DNA from: Luteimonas galliterrae
GTDB lineage: Bacteria; Pseudomonadota; Gammaproteobacteria; Xanthomonadales; Xanthomonadaceae
Reading direction: 5' to 3'
Length of the DNA stretch: 64,000 bases
Assembly: GCF_023374055.1 (NCBI RefSeq)
Contig: NZ_JAMBEP010000001.1
Location: forward strand, 1,116,001-1,180,000
Under the pieces are notes generated by a model, which saw only the letters and a list, made by a program, of their open reading frames with translations, did no database searches and was not told the DNA's origin. How positions within the stretch are numbered: the stretch's first letter is position 1; every line of letters starts with the position of its first letter. The position numbers and the translations under genes are program-made. This document shows positions 9,313 through 18,146 of the stretch, piece after piece.

Positions 9313-10140
9313 TCAATCGTGGGTCGCGAACATCGGCGCCGCGGCGGCCAGGCGGCCGCGCAAGGCCGATACTTGCGGATGGGGCGCCCAGGCGCGTTCG
9401 CCGAGCCGGGCAACCGGCAGGATACCGCGCACCGCATTGCAGAGGAAAACCGCTTCGGCGGATTCGAGCTGCATACGGGACAGGCGCGATTCATCGGCGC
9501 CCAGATCGGCCAGTATCCAGGCGCGGCAGACGCCCGCCACGCCGCAGCGGTCGATGCGCGGCGTCGCCCAGCGGCCGCCGACCAGGGCGAACAGATTGGC
9601 GGAGGTGGCGCAGACCACATCGCCTTCGGTATCGAGCATCAGACCTTCGTCGGCCTCCCGGCCGGAAGCCGCCGGATCGTTCCATTCGGCGCGCGCGAGC
9701 ACCTGTTCGAGGCGATTGCAATGCTTGATGCCGGCCAGCGCCGGCTGGATCGACAGGCGCGTATCGCACCAGCGCAGCGTCAATCCATCGCGCAGGCCCG
9801 GCGGCAATGGATGCGCAGACAGGATCCACGCCGGCTCCGCGGTTTCGGCCGGCGCATAACCGCGGCCGGCGCCGCCGCGGGTGACGATCAGCTTGAGCAC
9901 GCCCGCATCGACGCCTTGGAGCGCGGCATCGGCTTGCGCGCGCACGAAATCCCGGTCGGGCAACGGCAGCCGCAACCGCTGCGCGCCGCGCTCGAGACGG
10001 GCCCAATGCGCCTCCCACCACGGCGCCCGGCCGCGGTGCGCGCGCAGGGTTTCGAACAGGCCGTCGCCATAAGCGAGCCCGCGGTCGTCCGTGGCGATCG
10101 CTTCGACGCGGTGCTGGCCGACGAAGACGCGCGCGCTCAC
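9313..10140 (-). CDS. pabC: Aminodeoxychorismate lyase
   Basis: A 275-residue fold-type IV PLP enzyme that releases pyruvate from 4-amino-4-deoxychorismate to give p-aminobenzoate for folate. Signatures are 'DRGLAYGDGLFETLR' at the N-terminus, 'GIKHCNRLEQVLARAEW' with the PLP lysine, and 'EGDVVCATSANLFAL' for cofactor-phosphate binding. The GTG start at 10140 overlaps the pabB stop (GTGA), giving translational coupling between the two enzymes that make PABA together. The fabF-pabC-mltG order of enterobacteria is kept apart from the inserted pabB. Branched-chain aminotransferase is the main alternative for this fold, but length and context favour PabC. Confidence 0.92.
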   Translation of the reverse strand: MSARVFVGQHRVEAIATDDRGLAYGDGLFETLRAHRGRAPWWEAHWARLERGAQRLRLPLPDRDFVRAQADAALQGVDAGVLKLIVTRGGAGRGYAPAETAEPAWILSAHPLPPGLRDGLTLRWCDTRLSIQPALAGIKHCNRLEQVLARAEWNDPAASGREADEGLMLDTEGDVVCATSANLFALVGGRWATPRIDRCGVAGVCRAWILADLGADESRLSRMQLESAEAVFLCNAVRGILPVARLGERAWAPHPQVSALRGRLAAAAPMFATHD

Positions 10141-11492
10141 GATGCGATCCCCAGAGCGCGCAATATGCCGCGCGCCTTGGCGCGGGTCTCGTCCAGTTCG
10201 CGTTGCGGATCGGAGTCGGCGACGATGCCCGCGCCGGCGCGGAAGCGCAGCGCGGCGCCTTCGATTTCGCAGGTGCGGATGAGGATATTCAGATCGAGAT
10301 CGCCGTCGCGGTTGAGCCATCCCATCGCGCCGGTATACGCGCCTCGGCCGACGCCTTCCAGCTCGGCGATGATCTGCATGCAGCGCACCTTGGGGCAGCC
10401 GGTGATGGTGCCGCCCGGAAATACCGCACGGATCGTTTCTCCCGGCGTCGTCCCGGCGCGCAGCCGGCCGCGCACGTTGCTGACGATGTGGTGCACGTGC
10501 GCATAGCTTTCCACCGTCATCAGTTCGTCGACCTCCACGCTCCCCGGCACGCAGACGCGCCCCAAGTCGCTGCGTTCCAAGTCGATCAGCATGACGTGCT
10601 CGGCGCGCTCCTTGGGATGGCCGACGAGCTCGCGGATGCGCGCGGCATCGTCGTCGCCTTCGAAGCGGGCTCGGGTGCCGGCGATCGGCCGCGTTTCGAC
10701 CAGATCGCCGCGCACCGACACCAGCCGCTCGGGCGATGAGCTCGCCGCCGCCCAGCCCTGCCCCGCGAACAAACCGGCGAACGGCGAAGGGTTGGCGCGG
10801 CGCAGTTGCGCGTAGAACGCGGCCGGATCGATGGAGCCTTCGAATTCAGCCTGCCACAGGCGCGACAGGTTCGCCTGGAACACGTCGCCGGCAGCCAGGT
10901 ATTCCAGGATGCGCACGACGCCGCGTGTGAAACGCTCCGGCTCGTCTTCGATCAGTGCGTACGGCGGCCGCCATGTGGCCTCAACGGACTGCGCCGAAGC
11001 GCGCCCGAGATCCTGCGCGATGACGTCCAGCATCGCGGCGTGGCCGCTTTCGGCCACAACGACGCAATCGCCGGTGACATGATCGCGCAGCACCGCCGCG
11101 GGACAGCGCAGGGCTAGCGCGGTCGGCAGTTTTCCGGGCGCTGCCGGCAGGCGCAGGACGGGCTCCACCTGCGAAGCCAGTTCGTACGCGAGGAACAAGG
11201 CCCAACCGCCGTGGAAAGGCCAGCGCGGTTCTTCGCGGGCGATGCGGGCGCTGCGCCAGTCGGCGTCGAGCGCGGACAGGAAATCGTCGGCGACCGCGCC
11301 GCCGTCCGCGCGTCGGACGACGCCGTCGGCATGCAGCGCGAGCGATTCTCCGTTTGCGGCAAGCAGCATGTCCCAGCGGCCGTGCACGGTGCCGCTGGCG
11401 GCCGATTCCAGCAGCAACGGATAGCGCGACGGCGCTAGCCGGTGCAGGGCCAGCAGGTCGGTGTCCGGAGGGAGCGCGCGCGTTACGAGCAT
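10137..11492 (-). CDS. pabB: Aminodeoxychorismate synthase component I
   Basis: A 451-residue chorismate-binding enzyme that aminates chorismate with ammonia from a PabA-type glutaminase. The C-terminal half carries 'GDVFQANLSRLW', 'SSSPERLVSV', 'ETRPIAGTRARFEG', 'HPKERAEHVMLIDLERSDLG' and 'ITGCPKVRCMQII', all characteristic of the PabB/TrpE fold. The motif at residues 269-273 is PIAGT rather than the PIKGT of E. coli PabB, so the lysine that forms a covalent intermediate there is Ala271 here. Adjacency to pabC and overall form still favour PabB over anthranilate synthase. It lies between fabF and pabC, with an overlap to pabC. No pabA is in the window. Confidence 0.85.
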   Translation of the reverse strand: MLVTRALPPDTDLLALHRLAPSRYPLLLESAASGTVHGRWDMLLAANGESLALHADGVVRRADGGAVADDFLSALDADWRSARIAREEPRWPFHGGWALFLAYELASQVEPVLRLPAAPGKLPTALALRCPAAVLRDHVTGDCVVVAESGHAAMLDVIAQDLGRASAQSVEATWRPPYALIEDEPERFTRGVVRILEYLAAGDVFQANLSRLWQAEFEGSIDPAAFYAQLRRANPSPFAGLFAGQGWAAASSSPERLVSVRGDLVETRPIAGTRARFEGDDDAARIRELVGHPKERAEHVMLIDLERSDLGRVCVPGSVEVDELMTVESYAHVHHIVSNVRGRLRAGTTPGETIRAVFPGGTITGCPKVRCMQIIAELEGVGRGAYTGAMGWLNRDGDLDLNILIRTCEIEGAALRFRAGAGIVADSDPQRELDETRAKARGILRALGIAS

Positions 11493-11495
11493 GTG

Positions 11496-11668
11496 CTTTT
11501 AGCCGTCATTCCCGCGAAGGCGGGAATCCAGTGACTTTAATGCTGCCGCCAGATTGTTGCGAAGCCATCCGTAACTTCGCGCGCCCTCACCCAACCCTCT
11601 CGCGCAAGCGGGAGAGAGCTAAAGCCAAGTCACTGGATTCCCCGCCTTCGCGGGAATGACGGCTTTTA
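11496..11668. repeat. Inverted palindromic repeat pair between pabB and fabF
   Basis: Two near-identical units in opposite orientation (left about 11499-11538, right about 11627-11668), each built on gtcattcccgcgaaggcggg followed by aatccagtgactt. The spacer holds part of another family (ccctcacccaaccctctc, then gcgggagaga). The same unit recurs at 26.8 and 30.7 kb. It could fold into a large stem and separate the fab and pab/tmk transcripts. Confidence 0.85.
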
Positions 11669-11671
11669 AAG

Positions 11672-12910
11672 TCAAACCCGCTTGAAGACCAAGGTGCCGT
11701 TGGTACCGCCGAACCCGAACGAATTGGACATCGCGATATCGACTTTCTTCTCGCGCGCCGTATTGGGCACGTAGTCCAGATCGCAGCCTTCCGACGGATT
11801 CTCCAGGTTGATCGTCGGCGGAATCACGCCGGCATGGATCGCCATCGCCGAGAACACCGCCTCCACGCCGCCGGCGGCGCCGAGCAGGTGGCCGGTCATC
11901 GACTTCGTGGAGCTGACCATGGTCTTGTAGGCGTGCTCGCCGAGCGCGGCCTTGACCGCCATCGTTTCGGCCAGGTCGCCGGCCGGGGTCGAGGTGCCGT
12001 GCGCGTTGATGTAGCCGATCGCGCTAGGATCCAGGCCGGCGTCCTTGATCGCATTGCGCATGCAGCGCGCCGCTCCGTCGCCGTTCTCGCTGGGCGCGGT
12101 CATGTGGAAGGCATCGCCGCTCATGCCGAAGCCGACCAGTTCGCAATAGATGCGCGCGCCGCGGGCCTTGGCGCGTTCGTATTCCTCCAGCACCACGATG
12201 CCGGCGCCGTCGCCCATCACGAAGCCGTCGCGGTCCTTGTCCCACGGGCGCGACGCTTTGGCCGGATCGTCGTTGCGCGTGGACAGCGCCTTCATCGAAC
12301 AGAAGCCGCCGACCGACGTCGGCGTGGTGGCGTATTCGGCGCCGCCGGCGATCATCGCATCCGCCTCGCCGTACTGGATCATGCGCATCGCCAGGCCGAT
12401 GTTGTGCGTGGCCGTGGTGCAGGCCGTGACCGCCGCGATGTTGGGGCCCTTGGCGCCGGTCATGATCGACACCTGCCCGGCGATCATGTTGATGATCGTA
12501 CTGGGCACGTAGAACGGCGAGATTTTGCGCGGGCCGCCTTCGGCCCACTTCAGCGTCGTTTCTTCGATGCCCTTCAGGCCGCCGATGCCGGCGCCGATCG
12601 CCACGCCGATGCGCTCGGCGTCGGCTTCGGTCACTTCCAGCCCGGCGTCGGCGATGGCCATCATCGAGGCGGCCACGCCGTAGTGCACGAACGGGTCCAT
12701 CTTCTTGATGTCCTTCGGCGCGATCCAGGCGGATGCGTCGAAATCCTTCACTTCGCCGGCGATGCGGGTCGAGAACGCGGAAACGTCGAAATGGGTGATC
12801 GGGCCGATGCCCGAACGGCCGTTGACGATGCCGTCCCAGCTCGATTGCAGGTCGTTGCCCAGCGGCGACAGGATGCCCAGACCGGTGACGACGACGCGAC
12901 GCTTGCTCAT
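11672..12910 (-). CDS. fabF: Beta-ketoacyl-ACP synthase II
   Basis: A 412-residue elongating condensing enzyme of type II fatty-acid synthesis that joins malonyl-ACP to acyl-ACP. The catalytic triad is intact: Cys164 in '[12 protein letters not shown]', His304 in '[11 protein letters not shown]' and His341 in '[15 protein letters not shown]', with Lys336 nearby. The residue two after the cysteine is Thr where most FabF have Ser, a mild change. The ATG at 12910 has AGGAG ahead of it; an upstream in-frame extension is poor in family features. It is followed (transcriptionally) by a repeat and then pabB, and preceded by acpP 180 bases away. Confidence 0.95.
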   Translation of the reverse strand: MSKRRVVVTGLGILSPLGNDLQSSWDGIVNGRSGIGPITHFDVSAFSTRIAGEVKDFDASAWIAPKDIKKMDPFVHYGVAASMMAIADAGLEVTEADAERIGVAIGAGIGGLKGIEETTLKWAEGGPRKISPFYVPSTIINMIAGQVSIMTGAKGPNIAAVTACTTATHNIGLAMRMIQYGEADAMIAGGAEYATTPTSVGGFCSMKALSTRNDDPAKASRPWDKDRDGFVMGDGAGIVVLEEYERAKARGARIYCELVGFGMSGDAFHMTAPSENGDGAARCMRNAIKDAGLDPSAIGYINAHGTSTPAGDLAETMAVKAALGEHAYKTMVSSTKSMTGHLLGAAGGVEAVFSAMAIHAGVIPPTINLENPSEGCDLDYVPNTAREKKVDIAMSNSFGFGGTNGTLVFKRV

Positions 12911-13090
12911 AACCCTCTCCTGAACCTTAATCTTCTTGCCCGTACGCAGGCGCATGCGCCTGCGCAAACGCACGGGGCCGCGAACGCGGCCCCGTGGCTT
13001 GTCACGACCCGCCCGCGGATCGAAGTTTCAATCGCATGGCGGCCTTCAATGGAAAGTCCGGCCGACGACCGGGCTCATTCACGACGGACA

Positions 13091-13330
13091 TCAAGCCTTG
13101 ACGTGGGCCTTGATGTAGTCGATCGCCTGCTGCACCGAAGTGATCTTCTCGGCTTCTTCGTCGGGGATCTCGCACTCGAACTCTTCTTCGAGCGCCATCA
13201 CCAGTTCCACGGTATCGAGCGAGTCGGCGCCGAGATCGTCGACGAACGAAGCGCTGTTGGTGACTTCATCTTCCTTGACGCCGAGCTGTTCGACCACGAT
13301 TTTCTTGACGCGTTCTTCGATGCTGCTCAT
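13091..13330 (-). CDS. acpP: Acyl carrier protein
   Basis: A 79-residue acidic four-helix protein. The phosphopantetheine attachment site is Ser37 in '[20 protein letters not shown]', essentially the E. coli AcpP sequence. It carries acyl chains between the Fab enzymes encoded on both sides and for lipid A and phospholipid acyltransferases. The start at 13330 is preceded by AGGAG at good spacing. The gaps of 122 bases before and 180 bases after are larger than elsewhere in the block, consistent with acpP having extra promoter activity of its own as in other bacteria (inference). Confidence 0.98.
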   Translation of the reverse strand: MSSIEERVKKIVVEQLGVKEDEVTNSASFVDDLGADSLDTVELVMALEEEFECEIPDEEAEKITSVQQAIDYIKAHVKA

Positions 13331-13452
13331 GGGTGCTTGCTCCTCCCGGGAGACTGTTCAGGGCGATAGTGTAGTGGAAAGGGGATCATGCCGCGCGCGG
13401 GCGCGGACGACCAGTCGATTCAATGATTTACGGCCGGATTTTATGCCCGGCG

Positions 13453-14196
13453 TCAGGCCATGTACATGCCGCCGTTGACGTGCAGGGTCTCGCCGGTGAT
13501 GTAGCTCGAGGCGGGTCCGGCGAGGAAAGCCACGGCTTGGGCGATATCGGCCGGCTCGCCGAGGCGGCCCAGCGCGATCTGCCCCATCAGCGCCTGCTTG
13601 CTGTCCTCCGGCAGGTCTCGGGTCATGTCGGTGGCGATGAAGCCCGGCGCGACCACGTTGACGGTGACGCCGCGCGAGCCGATCTCCTTGGCCAGCGACT
13701 TGCTGAACGCGATGATGCCGGCCTTGGCCGCCGCGTAGTTCGCTTGGCCGGCGTTGCCGGTGACGCCGATCACCGAGGCGATGTTGATGATGCGGCCCTT
13801 GCGCGCCTTCATCATGCCGCGCATCACCGCTTTCGAGGTGCGGAACACGCTGCTGAGGTTGGTGTCGAGTATGGCCTGCCAATCTTCGTCCTTCATCCGC
13901 ATCAGCAGGTTGTCGCGGGTGATGCCGGCGTTGTTGACCAGGATGGAGATGGCGCCGAATTCCTTGCCGATCGCGTCGATCAAATCTTCGACGGCAGCGG
14001 CATCGGTGACGTTCAGCACACGGCCGTGTCCGCCGGCGGATTGCAGCCGTTCGCCGATCGCCTTCGCGCCGGATTCGGACGTGGCGGTGCCGATCACCGT
14101 CGCGCCCTGCGCGGCCAGCGTATCGGCGATCGCAGCGCCGATGCCGCGGCTGGCGCCGGTGACCAGGGCGATTTCGCCAACAAGAACCTTCGTCAT
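13453..14196 (-). CDS. fabG: 3-oxoacyl-ACP reductase
   Basis: A 247-residue short-chain dehydrogenase that reduces 3-oxoacyl-ACP with NADPH. It has the nucleotide motif 'GASRGIG' (residues about 14-20), 'NNAGIT', a catalytic Ser in 'NIASVIG', the Tyr/Lys pair in 'QANYAAAKAG', and the FabG-typical 'NVVAPGFIATDMT' and C-terminal 'TLHVNGGMYM'. The ATG at 14196 has GAGGT seven bases ahead. The position between fabD and acpP is the standard one. A hairpin repeat lies between fabD and this gene. Confidence 0.96.
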   Translation of the reverse strand: MTKVLVGEIALVTGASRGIGAAIADTLAAQGATVIGTATSESGAKAIGERLQSAGGHGRVLNVTDAAAVEDLIDAIGKEFGAISILVNNAGITRDNLLMRMKDEDWQAILDTNLSSVFRTSKAVMRGMMKARKGRIINIASVIGVTGNAGQANYAAAKAGIIAFSKSLAKEIGSRGVTVNVVAPGFIATDMTRDLPEDSKQALMGQIALGRLGEPADIAQAVAFLAGPASSYITGETLHVNGGMYMA

Positions 14197-14233
14197 ATCC
14201 ACCTCATGCTTCTTACGCTTTTCGCGATGCTTT

Positions 14234-14317
14234 TTTTGTGGGAGCGGCTTTAGCCGCGATCTTTTGATCTTGGTCCGCGACCTGGGAAAGCTCGCGGCTA
14301 AAGCCGCTCCCACAAAA
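14234..14317. repeat. Hairpin repeat, ggagcggctttagccgcga family
   Basis: Two inverted copies of tgggagcggctttagccgcg separated by about 40 bases, bordered by short T and A runs; it sits in the fabD-fabG gap. Further copies lie at 25.5, 26.0, 38.1 and 41.3 kb. REP/SMAG-like in form. Confidence 0.88.
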
Positions 14318-14327
14318 GCCTAAAAGA

Positions 14328-15296
14328 TTATTTCCATTCCGCCAGCGCGGCTTCGAACTCTCCGGGCGTGCCGAGCGGGCGTGCATCCAACGATTTGTCG
14401 ATGCGCTTGATCAGGCCCGTCAGCACCTTGCCCGGCCCGCATTCGCCGATGCGCGCAGCGCCGCGCGCGGCCAGCGCCTGCACGCAATCGGTCCAGCGCA
14501 CCGGCAGATACAGCTGGCGCACCAAGGCGTCGCGGATCGACTGCACGTTGTCGCGCGCCTCGGCGTCCACGTTCTGGATCACCGGAATCGTCGGCGCCTG
14601 CCACGACAGCCCGGCCATCGTCTCCGACAGCCGGTTGGCGGCTTCGCGCATCATCGGCGTGTGCGACGGCACGCTCACGGCGAGCTTGACCGCCTTGCGC
14701 ACGCCGCGTTCGGCGAGCATCGCCAAGGCGCGGTCCACCGCTTCGGCGTCGCCGCCGATCACGATCTGGCCCGGCGAGTTGTAGTTCGCCGGTACTACGA
14801 CCTGGCTACCGGAAGCTTCCTTGCAGACCTCTTTCACCAGCGCGTCGTCGGCGCCGATCACCGCCGCCATCGCGCCGGTGCCCGGCGGTGCGGCTTCCTG
14901 CATCAGCTGGCCGCGGATCCGGACCAGATGCGCGCCGTCGCGCAGCGATAACGCACCTGCGGCGACCAGAGCGGCATATTCGCCCAGACTGTGCCCGGCC
15001 AGCACGGCCGGTTGCGCACCGCCCTGCGCCCGCCACACGCGCCACACCGCGACGCCCGCGGCGAGCAGCGCCGGCTGGGTGTATTCGGTGCGGTTGAGCA
15101 TTTCTTCGGGGCCGCCTTGCGACAAGGCCCAAAGATCGGCGCCGGCGCCGTCGGACGCTTCGCGGAACGTGTCGTGCACGGACGGATGCAGCTCGGCCAG
15201 TTCGGCAAGCATCGCCAGCGATTGCGAGCCCTGGCCGGGGAATACGAAGGCCAGCGATGGGTCGGTGGAATGTTGGGCGGTCACGCGCCTGTCCAT
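14328..15296 (-). CDS. fabD: Malonyl-CoA:ACP transacylase
   Basis: A 322-residue acyltransferase that moves malonate from CoA to ACP. The N-terminal oxyanion motif 'FVFPGQGSQSL' and nucleophile motif 'GHSLGEYAAL' (catalytic Ser) are intact, as are 'PSHTPMM' (catalytic His) and 'ECGPGKVLTGLIKRI' near the end. Length is normal. The start is uncertain: the ATG at 15296 has no purine-rich site, and an in-frame GTG at 15284, closer to the conserved core, has a weak AGG before it. It lies between fabH and fabG as usual, but about 500 bases of spacer with a small rightward gene and repeats separate it from fabH. Confidence 0.94.
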   Translation of the reverse strand: MDRRVTAQHSTDPSLAFVFPGQGSQSLAMLAELAELHPSVHDTFREASDGAGADLWALSQGGPEEMLNRTEYTQPALLAAGVAVWRVWRAQGGAQPAVLAGHSLGEYAALVAAGALSLRDGAHLVRIRGQLMQEAAPPGTGAMAAVIGADDALVKEVCKEASGSQVVVPANYNSPGQIVIGGDAEAVDRALAMLAERGVRKAVKLAVSVPSHTPMMREAANRLSETMAGLSWQAPTIPVIQNVDAEARDNVQSIRDALVRQLYLPVRWTDCVQALAARGAARIGECGPGKVLTGLIKRIDKSLDARPLGTPGEFEAALAEWK

Positions 15297-15433
15297 GGAG
15301 GGCTGGTGCGCATGATAAGGGCGAAATGCGGGCCTCGTCTGTACCCGTGCGTATCGTGCGGCGGGATGATCACATCGTCGTCACCGCGCGCTTACCGCAG
15401 GTCTGCTGCGATGCGCACGAGGAGGATGCGAGC

Positions 15434-15586
15434 ATGATCCGCAAACTGGCATCGGGCGAATACAGGTTGTATTCGCGCAAGCAGGACCCGCGCACCGGCA
15501 AGCGGCGCAATCTGGGTACGTTCAAGACGCGCGCCGCGGCGGAAAAGCACGAGCGCGAGGTGCAGTTCTTCAAGCGGCGAGGCTGA
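15434..15586 (+). CDS. Small basic protein resembling an integrase arm-type DNA-binding domain
   Basis: A 50-residue, strongly basic protein. It has an excellent ribosome site (GGAGG at 15421-15425, eight bases before ATG), which picks this start from a longer open frame. The core 'YRLYSRKQDPRTGKRRNLG' followed by 'TFKTRAAAEKHERE' fits the pattern of the AP2-like/arm-type domain at the N-terminus of tyrosine recombinases (three strands, then a helix), here without any catalytic domain. I recall near-identical short proteins in Xanthomonadaceae, so it is probably a conserved stand-alone gene. DNA binding is inference. It is oriented against the leftward fab block, inside the fabH-fabD gap. Confidence 0.72.
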   Translation: MIRKLASGEYRLYSRKQDPRTGKRRNLGTFKTRAAAEKHEREVQFFKRRG

Positions 15587-15591
15587 GCCTT

Positions 15592-15802
15592 TGCTGTTGC
15601 CCCCTTTGAAAAAGGGAGCGAATCGCCGCAGGCGATGGGGGGCGAGGACAGCCGTTTGCAAGCCATCGGCTTGCGGCTGGCCGAGCGCCCTCGCGAAAGC
15701 GAGGGCCGGGAATCGCGAAGCGATTTGCTTTTGCTGTTGCCCTTAAAGGCAAGGTCAAAAGCAAATCCCCCTTGATCCCCCTTTTTCAAAGGGGGAAACA
15801 GC
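15592..15802. repeat. Large inverted repeat downstream of fabH
   Basis: Arms of 24 bases at 15592-15615 and 15779-15802 match in reverse complement with one mismatch (gctgttgccccctttgaaaa in the left arm). The interior holds smaller palindromes such as cctcgcgaaagcgagg. It fills the space between the small gene at 15434 and the fabH stop and could act as a bidirectional terminator or mRNA stabiliser. No gene is seen inside. Confidence 0.75.
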
Positions 15803-15808
15803 AAGAGC

Positions 15809-16804
15809 TCAGTAGCGCAGCAGCGCGCTGCCCCAGGTGAAGCCGCCGCCGAAAGCTTCCAGCAACACCAATTGGCCGCGCTGGATCTTGCCCGAGCGCA
15901 CCGCTTCGTCCAGCGCCAGCGGCACCGAACCGGAAGAGGTGTTGCCGTGCTTGTCGACGGTCACGATCACCCGGTCCATCGGCATGTCCAAACGCTTGGC
16001 GGTGGCTTCGATGATGCGCAGGTTGGCCTGGTGCGGGATCAGCCAATCGAGCTCGTGGCGGTCGATGCCGTTGGCTTCGAGCGTTTCCTCGACCACCGAG
16101 TCGAGCGCCTTGACCGCATATTTGAATACGTCGCTGCCGGCCATGTTGATGCGCACGCCGGCGTTGGGCAGCTCGGGCTTGAAGCCGACCGAGACGCCGA
16201 CCGGATTCCACAGCAATTCCTTCTTGCCGCCGTCGGCGTGCAGATGGGTGCTGAGGATGCCGGTTTCGCTATCGGCCTTGAGCACCACCGCGCCGGCGCC
16301 GTCCCCGAACAGCACGCAGGAACTGCGTTCGGTCCAGTCGACCATGCGGGTCAGCGTTTCCGAACCCACCACCAGCACGGTCTTGGCCGCGCCGGACTTG
16401 ATGAACTTGTCGGCGACGGTCAACGCGTAGACGAAGCCCGAGCAGGCGGCGTTGACGTCGAAGGCCGGGCAGCCGTTGGCGCCCAGGCGATGCTGCAGCA
16501 GGCAGGCGGTGGACGGGAAGATCAGGTCCGGCGTGGTCGTGCCGAGCACGATCAGGTCGAGTTCGTCGGCGGACACGCCGGCGGCTTCGAGCGCGCGCAC
16601 CGAGGCGTTGTAGGCCAGGTCGCCCGTGGTCTCGCCGTCGGCGGCGATGTGGCGTTCGCGGATGCCGCTGCGCGAAACGATCCACTCGTCGCTGGTGTCG
16701 ACCATCTTGGCGAGGTCGTCGTTGGTCAGCACCTTCTCGGGAAGGTAGCTGCCCGTACCGGCGATTCGCGCATAGACGCGGCCGTTCGGATCAGTAGCGC
16801 TCAT
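15809..16804 (-). CDS. fabH: Beta-ketoacyl-ACP synthase III
   Basis: A 331-residue condensing enzyme that starts fatty-acid synthesis from acyl-CoA and malonyl-ACP. Catalytic residues are intact: Cys121 in '[13 protein letters not shown]', His in '[12 protein letters not shown]' and Asn in '[18 protein letters not shown]'. 'GIRERHIA' and '[18 protein letters not shown]' are typical FabH ends. In Xanthomonadaceae and Lysobacter, starter selection by FabH is linked to branched chains (and DSF-type signals), but selectivity cannot be read here. The gene upstream is rpmF; the plsX gene that normally lies between them is absent. Confidence 0.95.
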   Translation of the reverse strand: MSATDPNGRVYARIAGTGSYLPEKVLTNDDLAKMVDTSDEWIVSRSGIRERHIAADGETTGDLAYNASVRALEAAGVSADELDLIVLGTTTPDLIFPSTACLLQHRLGANGCPAFDVNAACSGFVYALTVADKFIKSGAAKTVLVVGSETLTRMVDWTERSSCVLFGDGAGAVVLKADSETGILSTHLHADGGKKELLWNPVGVSVGFKPELPNAGVRINMAGSDVFKYAVKALDSVVEETLEANGIDRHELDWLIPHQANLRIIEATAKRLDMPMDRVIVTVDKHGNTSSGSVPLALDEAVRSGKIQRGQLVLLEAFGGGFTWGSALLRY

Positions 16805-16896
16805 CGATATCCCCGCAAGTCGTCGGCCGATTCTGGCCGGAAAGAAGGCGATGCGCAGTGACCGCAGTCACGCGCAGCCGCGATCCGTCCTGAAGA

Positions 16897-17091
16897 TCAA
16901 TCTTCTTCGACGATCTTGGTCTTGCCCTCGACCACCTTCTTGCCGCGGTAGTAGCCGTCGGCGGTGACGTGGTGGCGCAGATGGGTCTCGCCGCTGGTCG
17001 GATCGGTGGCGAGCTGCTTGGCGGTCAGCGCGTCGTGCGAACGGCGCTGGCCACGGCGGGCGGGGGACACTCGGGATTTCTGCACAGCCAT
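16897..17091 (-). CDS. rpmF: 50S ribosomal protein L32
   Basis: A 64-residue basic protein beginning '[20 protein letters not shown]', the standard L32 N-terminus, with a C-terminal 'GYYRGKKVV' segment. The zinc-binding cysteines found in some L32 are absent (the cysteine-free form). It is in the conserved yceD-rpmF pair, 44 bases after yceD, at the head of the fab cluster, a linkage thought to balance membrane and ribosome synthesis. Confidence 0.97.
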   Translation of the reverse strand: MAVQKSRVSPARRGQRRSHDALTAKQLATDPTSGETHLRHHVTADGYYRGKKVVEGKTKIVEED

Positions 17092-17135
17092 GGTATTGCT
17101 CCAGCTACAAATCGTTGAAATCAGATATCTAGAAT

Positions 17136-17648
17136 TCAGTTCTTCTTTTCTTTCAGCGCCGCCAATGCCGCGAACGGATTGGCTTGCTTCACTTCTTCTT
17201 CGTCCGCGGGCCAGTCGTTCTGCACCGCATCCGAATCGGGATCCACCGGCACCACCGGCACCGCCAGGATCAATTCGTCCTCGATCAGTTCCGCGGGCCG
17301 CAGCTCGCCATGTTCGGCCATCAACAAGGGTTCGTAGCCCGGCGGCAAGCCGGCCTCGTCTTCCTCGTCGCGGATCAGTCCGAGCCGCTGCACGATCCGC
17401 ACCGGCTCCAGATACCGCTGCAGGCTGCGCTGGCATTCCAGCGGCAACGCCGCATCGATCTGCAGCTCGACGTAGGGCACTTGCAACGAATCGGTACCGA
17501 ATTCGACGACGTAGGCGACCTCGCCTTCGGCATCGAGCAGACTGTCCCGCAAGCGCCCCATCGACGCCAATGGCAACCGGCCTTCGAAACTGCGCCGTGC
17601 GGCCACCATGCGCCAAGCGTCCAATACTTCGGGCAAATTGGCGGACAT
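17136..17648 (-). CDS. yceD: YceD family (DUF177) protein
   Basis: A 170-residue acidic cytoplasmic protein of the DUF177 family, which in bacteria and chloroplasts is needed for normal 23S rRNA accumulation. Features are '[20 protein letters not shown]' near residue 25, the central '[16 protein letters not shown]' carrying the single conserved cysteine, and the C-terminal '[13 protein letters not shown]' followed by '[11 protein letters not shown]' (the family's NPFA.L motif). Its place directly before rpmF is strongly conserved. The ATG at 17648 faces the rightward genes, leaving about 125 bases for divergent promoters. Confidence 0.92.
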   Translation of the reverse strand: MSANLPEVLDAWRMVAARRSFEGRLPLASMGRLRDSLLDAEGEVAYVVEFGTDSLQVPYVELQIDAALPLECQRSLQRYLEPVRIVQRLGLIRDEEDEAGLPPGYEPLLMAEHGELRPAELIEDELILAVPVVPVDPDSDAVQNDWPADEEEVKQANPFAALAALKEKKN

Positions 17649-17773
17649 AAGCCGCGGAATTCTAGGCTCGGCCCCCCGTCCTGTCAAACCCAAGCCCGTG
17701 TTTGGACAGGGAATTTGCCCTGTCCGGGCAGGCGCGGCAGACTGCCTGCCTATCCTCAGTCCGCCGGGCCGCC

Positions 17774-18145
17774 GTGACCCTGACCCTAGTCCTGCTGGTG
17801 ACGGCGGCCGTGGCCGCCGGCGCGGCTCTTATCGTACGCCGTCGCAACGGCCAGGGCAGCCGTCGGCAGCAGGCGGTCAGCACCGTGCTGGACGCCGCGG
17901 ACGCCCTGGAGGCCCGTTTGCGCGACGCCCGTTCAGAAATCACCGCCGTCGTCGGTGAGGACGAGGCCGACCCGGTCCGCGACGCCCTGCGCGAAATGCT
18001 CCGGCAGCGCCTGTGGTTGCAGCAGCACGGCGAGGCCGCCAGCCTGGACGAGCTGGATGCGGTGCGCGAATCGATCGACGCCGCACGCGCGCGCATCGAG
18101 CAGCAGTTGCTTCAGATCGAGCGCGCCCGCGCCCCGCTGCACTGA
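17774..18145 (+). CDS. Small membrane-anchored coiled-coil protein, function unknown
   Basis: With the GTG start at 17774 this is a 123-residue protein. It has one N-terminal membrane helix (VTLTLVLLVTAAVAAGAALI), an Arg-rich stop-transfer stretch (RRRNG), and then alternating charged helices (about 35-120) likely to form a coiled coil ending 'IEQQLLQIERARAPLH'. A TTG at 17702 would extend it by 24 residues but those look unstructured. I recognise no family. It is one base from yceF (stop TGA 18143-18145, yceF ATG at 18147) and so likely shares its message. Possibly a topologically simple inner-membrane partner; no function can be assigned. Confidence 0.6.
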   Translation: MTLTLVLLVTAAVAAGAALIVRRRNGQGSRRQQAVSTVLDAADALEARLRDARSEITAVVGEDEADPVRDALREMLRQRLWLQQHGEAASLDELDAVRESIDAARARIEQQLLQIERARAPLH

Positions 18146-18146
18146 T

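Noticed and set aside
9313-16804. Possible polyketide or fatty-acid-like specialised biosynthesis cluster because of several ketosynthase-type genes
   Set aside because: Gene order, single copies and flanking genes (rpmF, tmk, holB) match the primary type II fatty-acid cluster.
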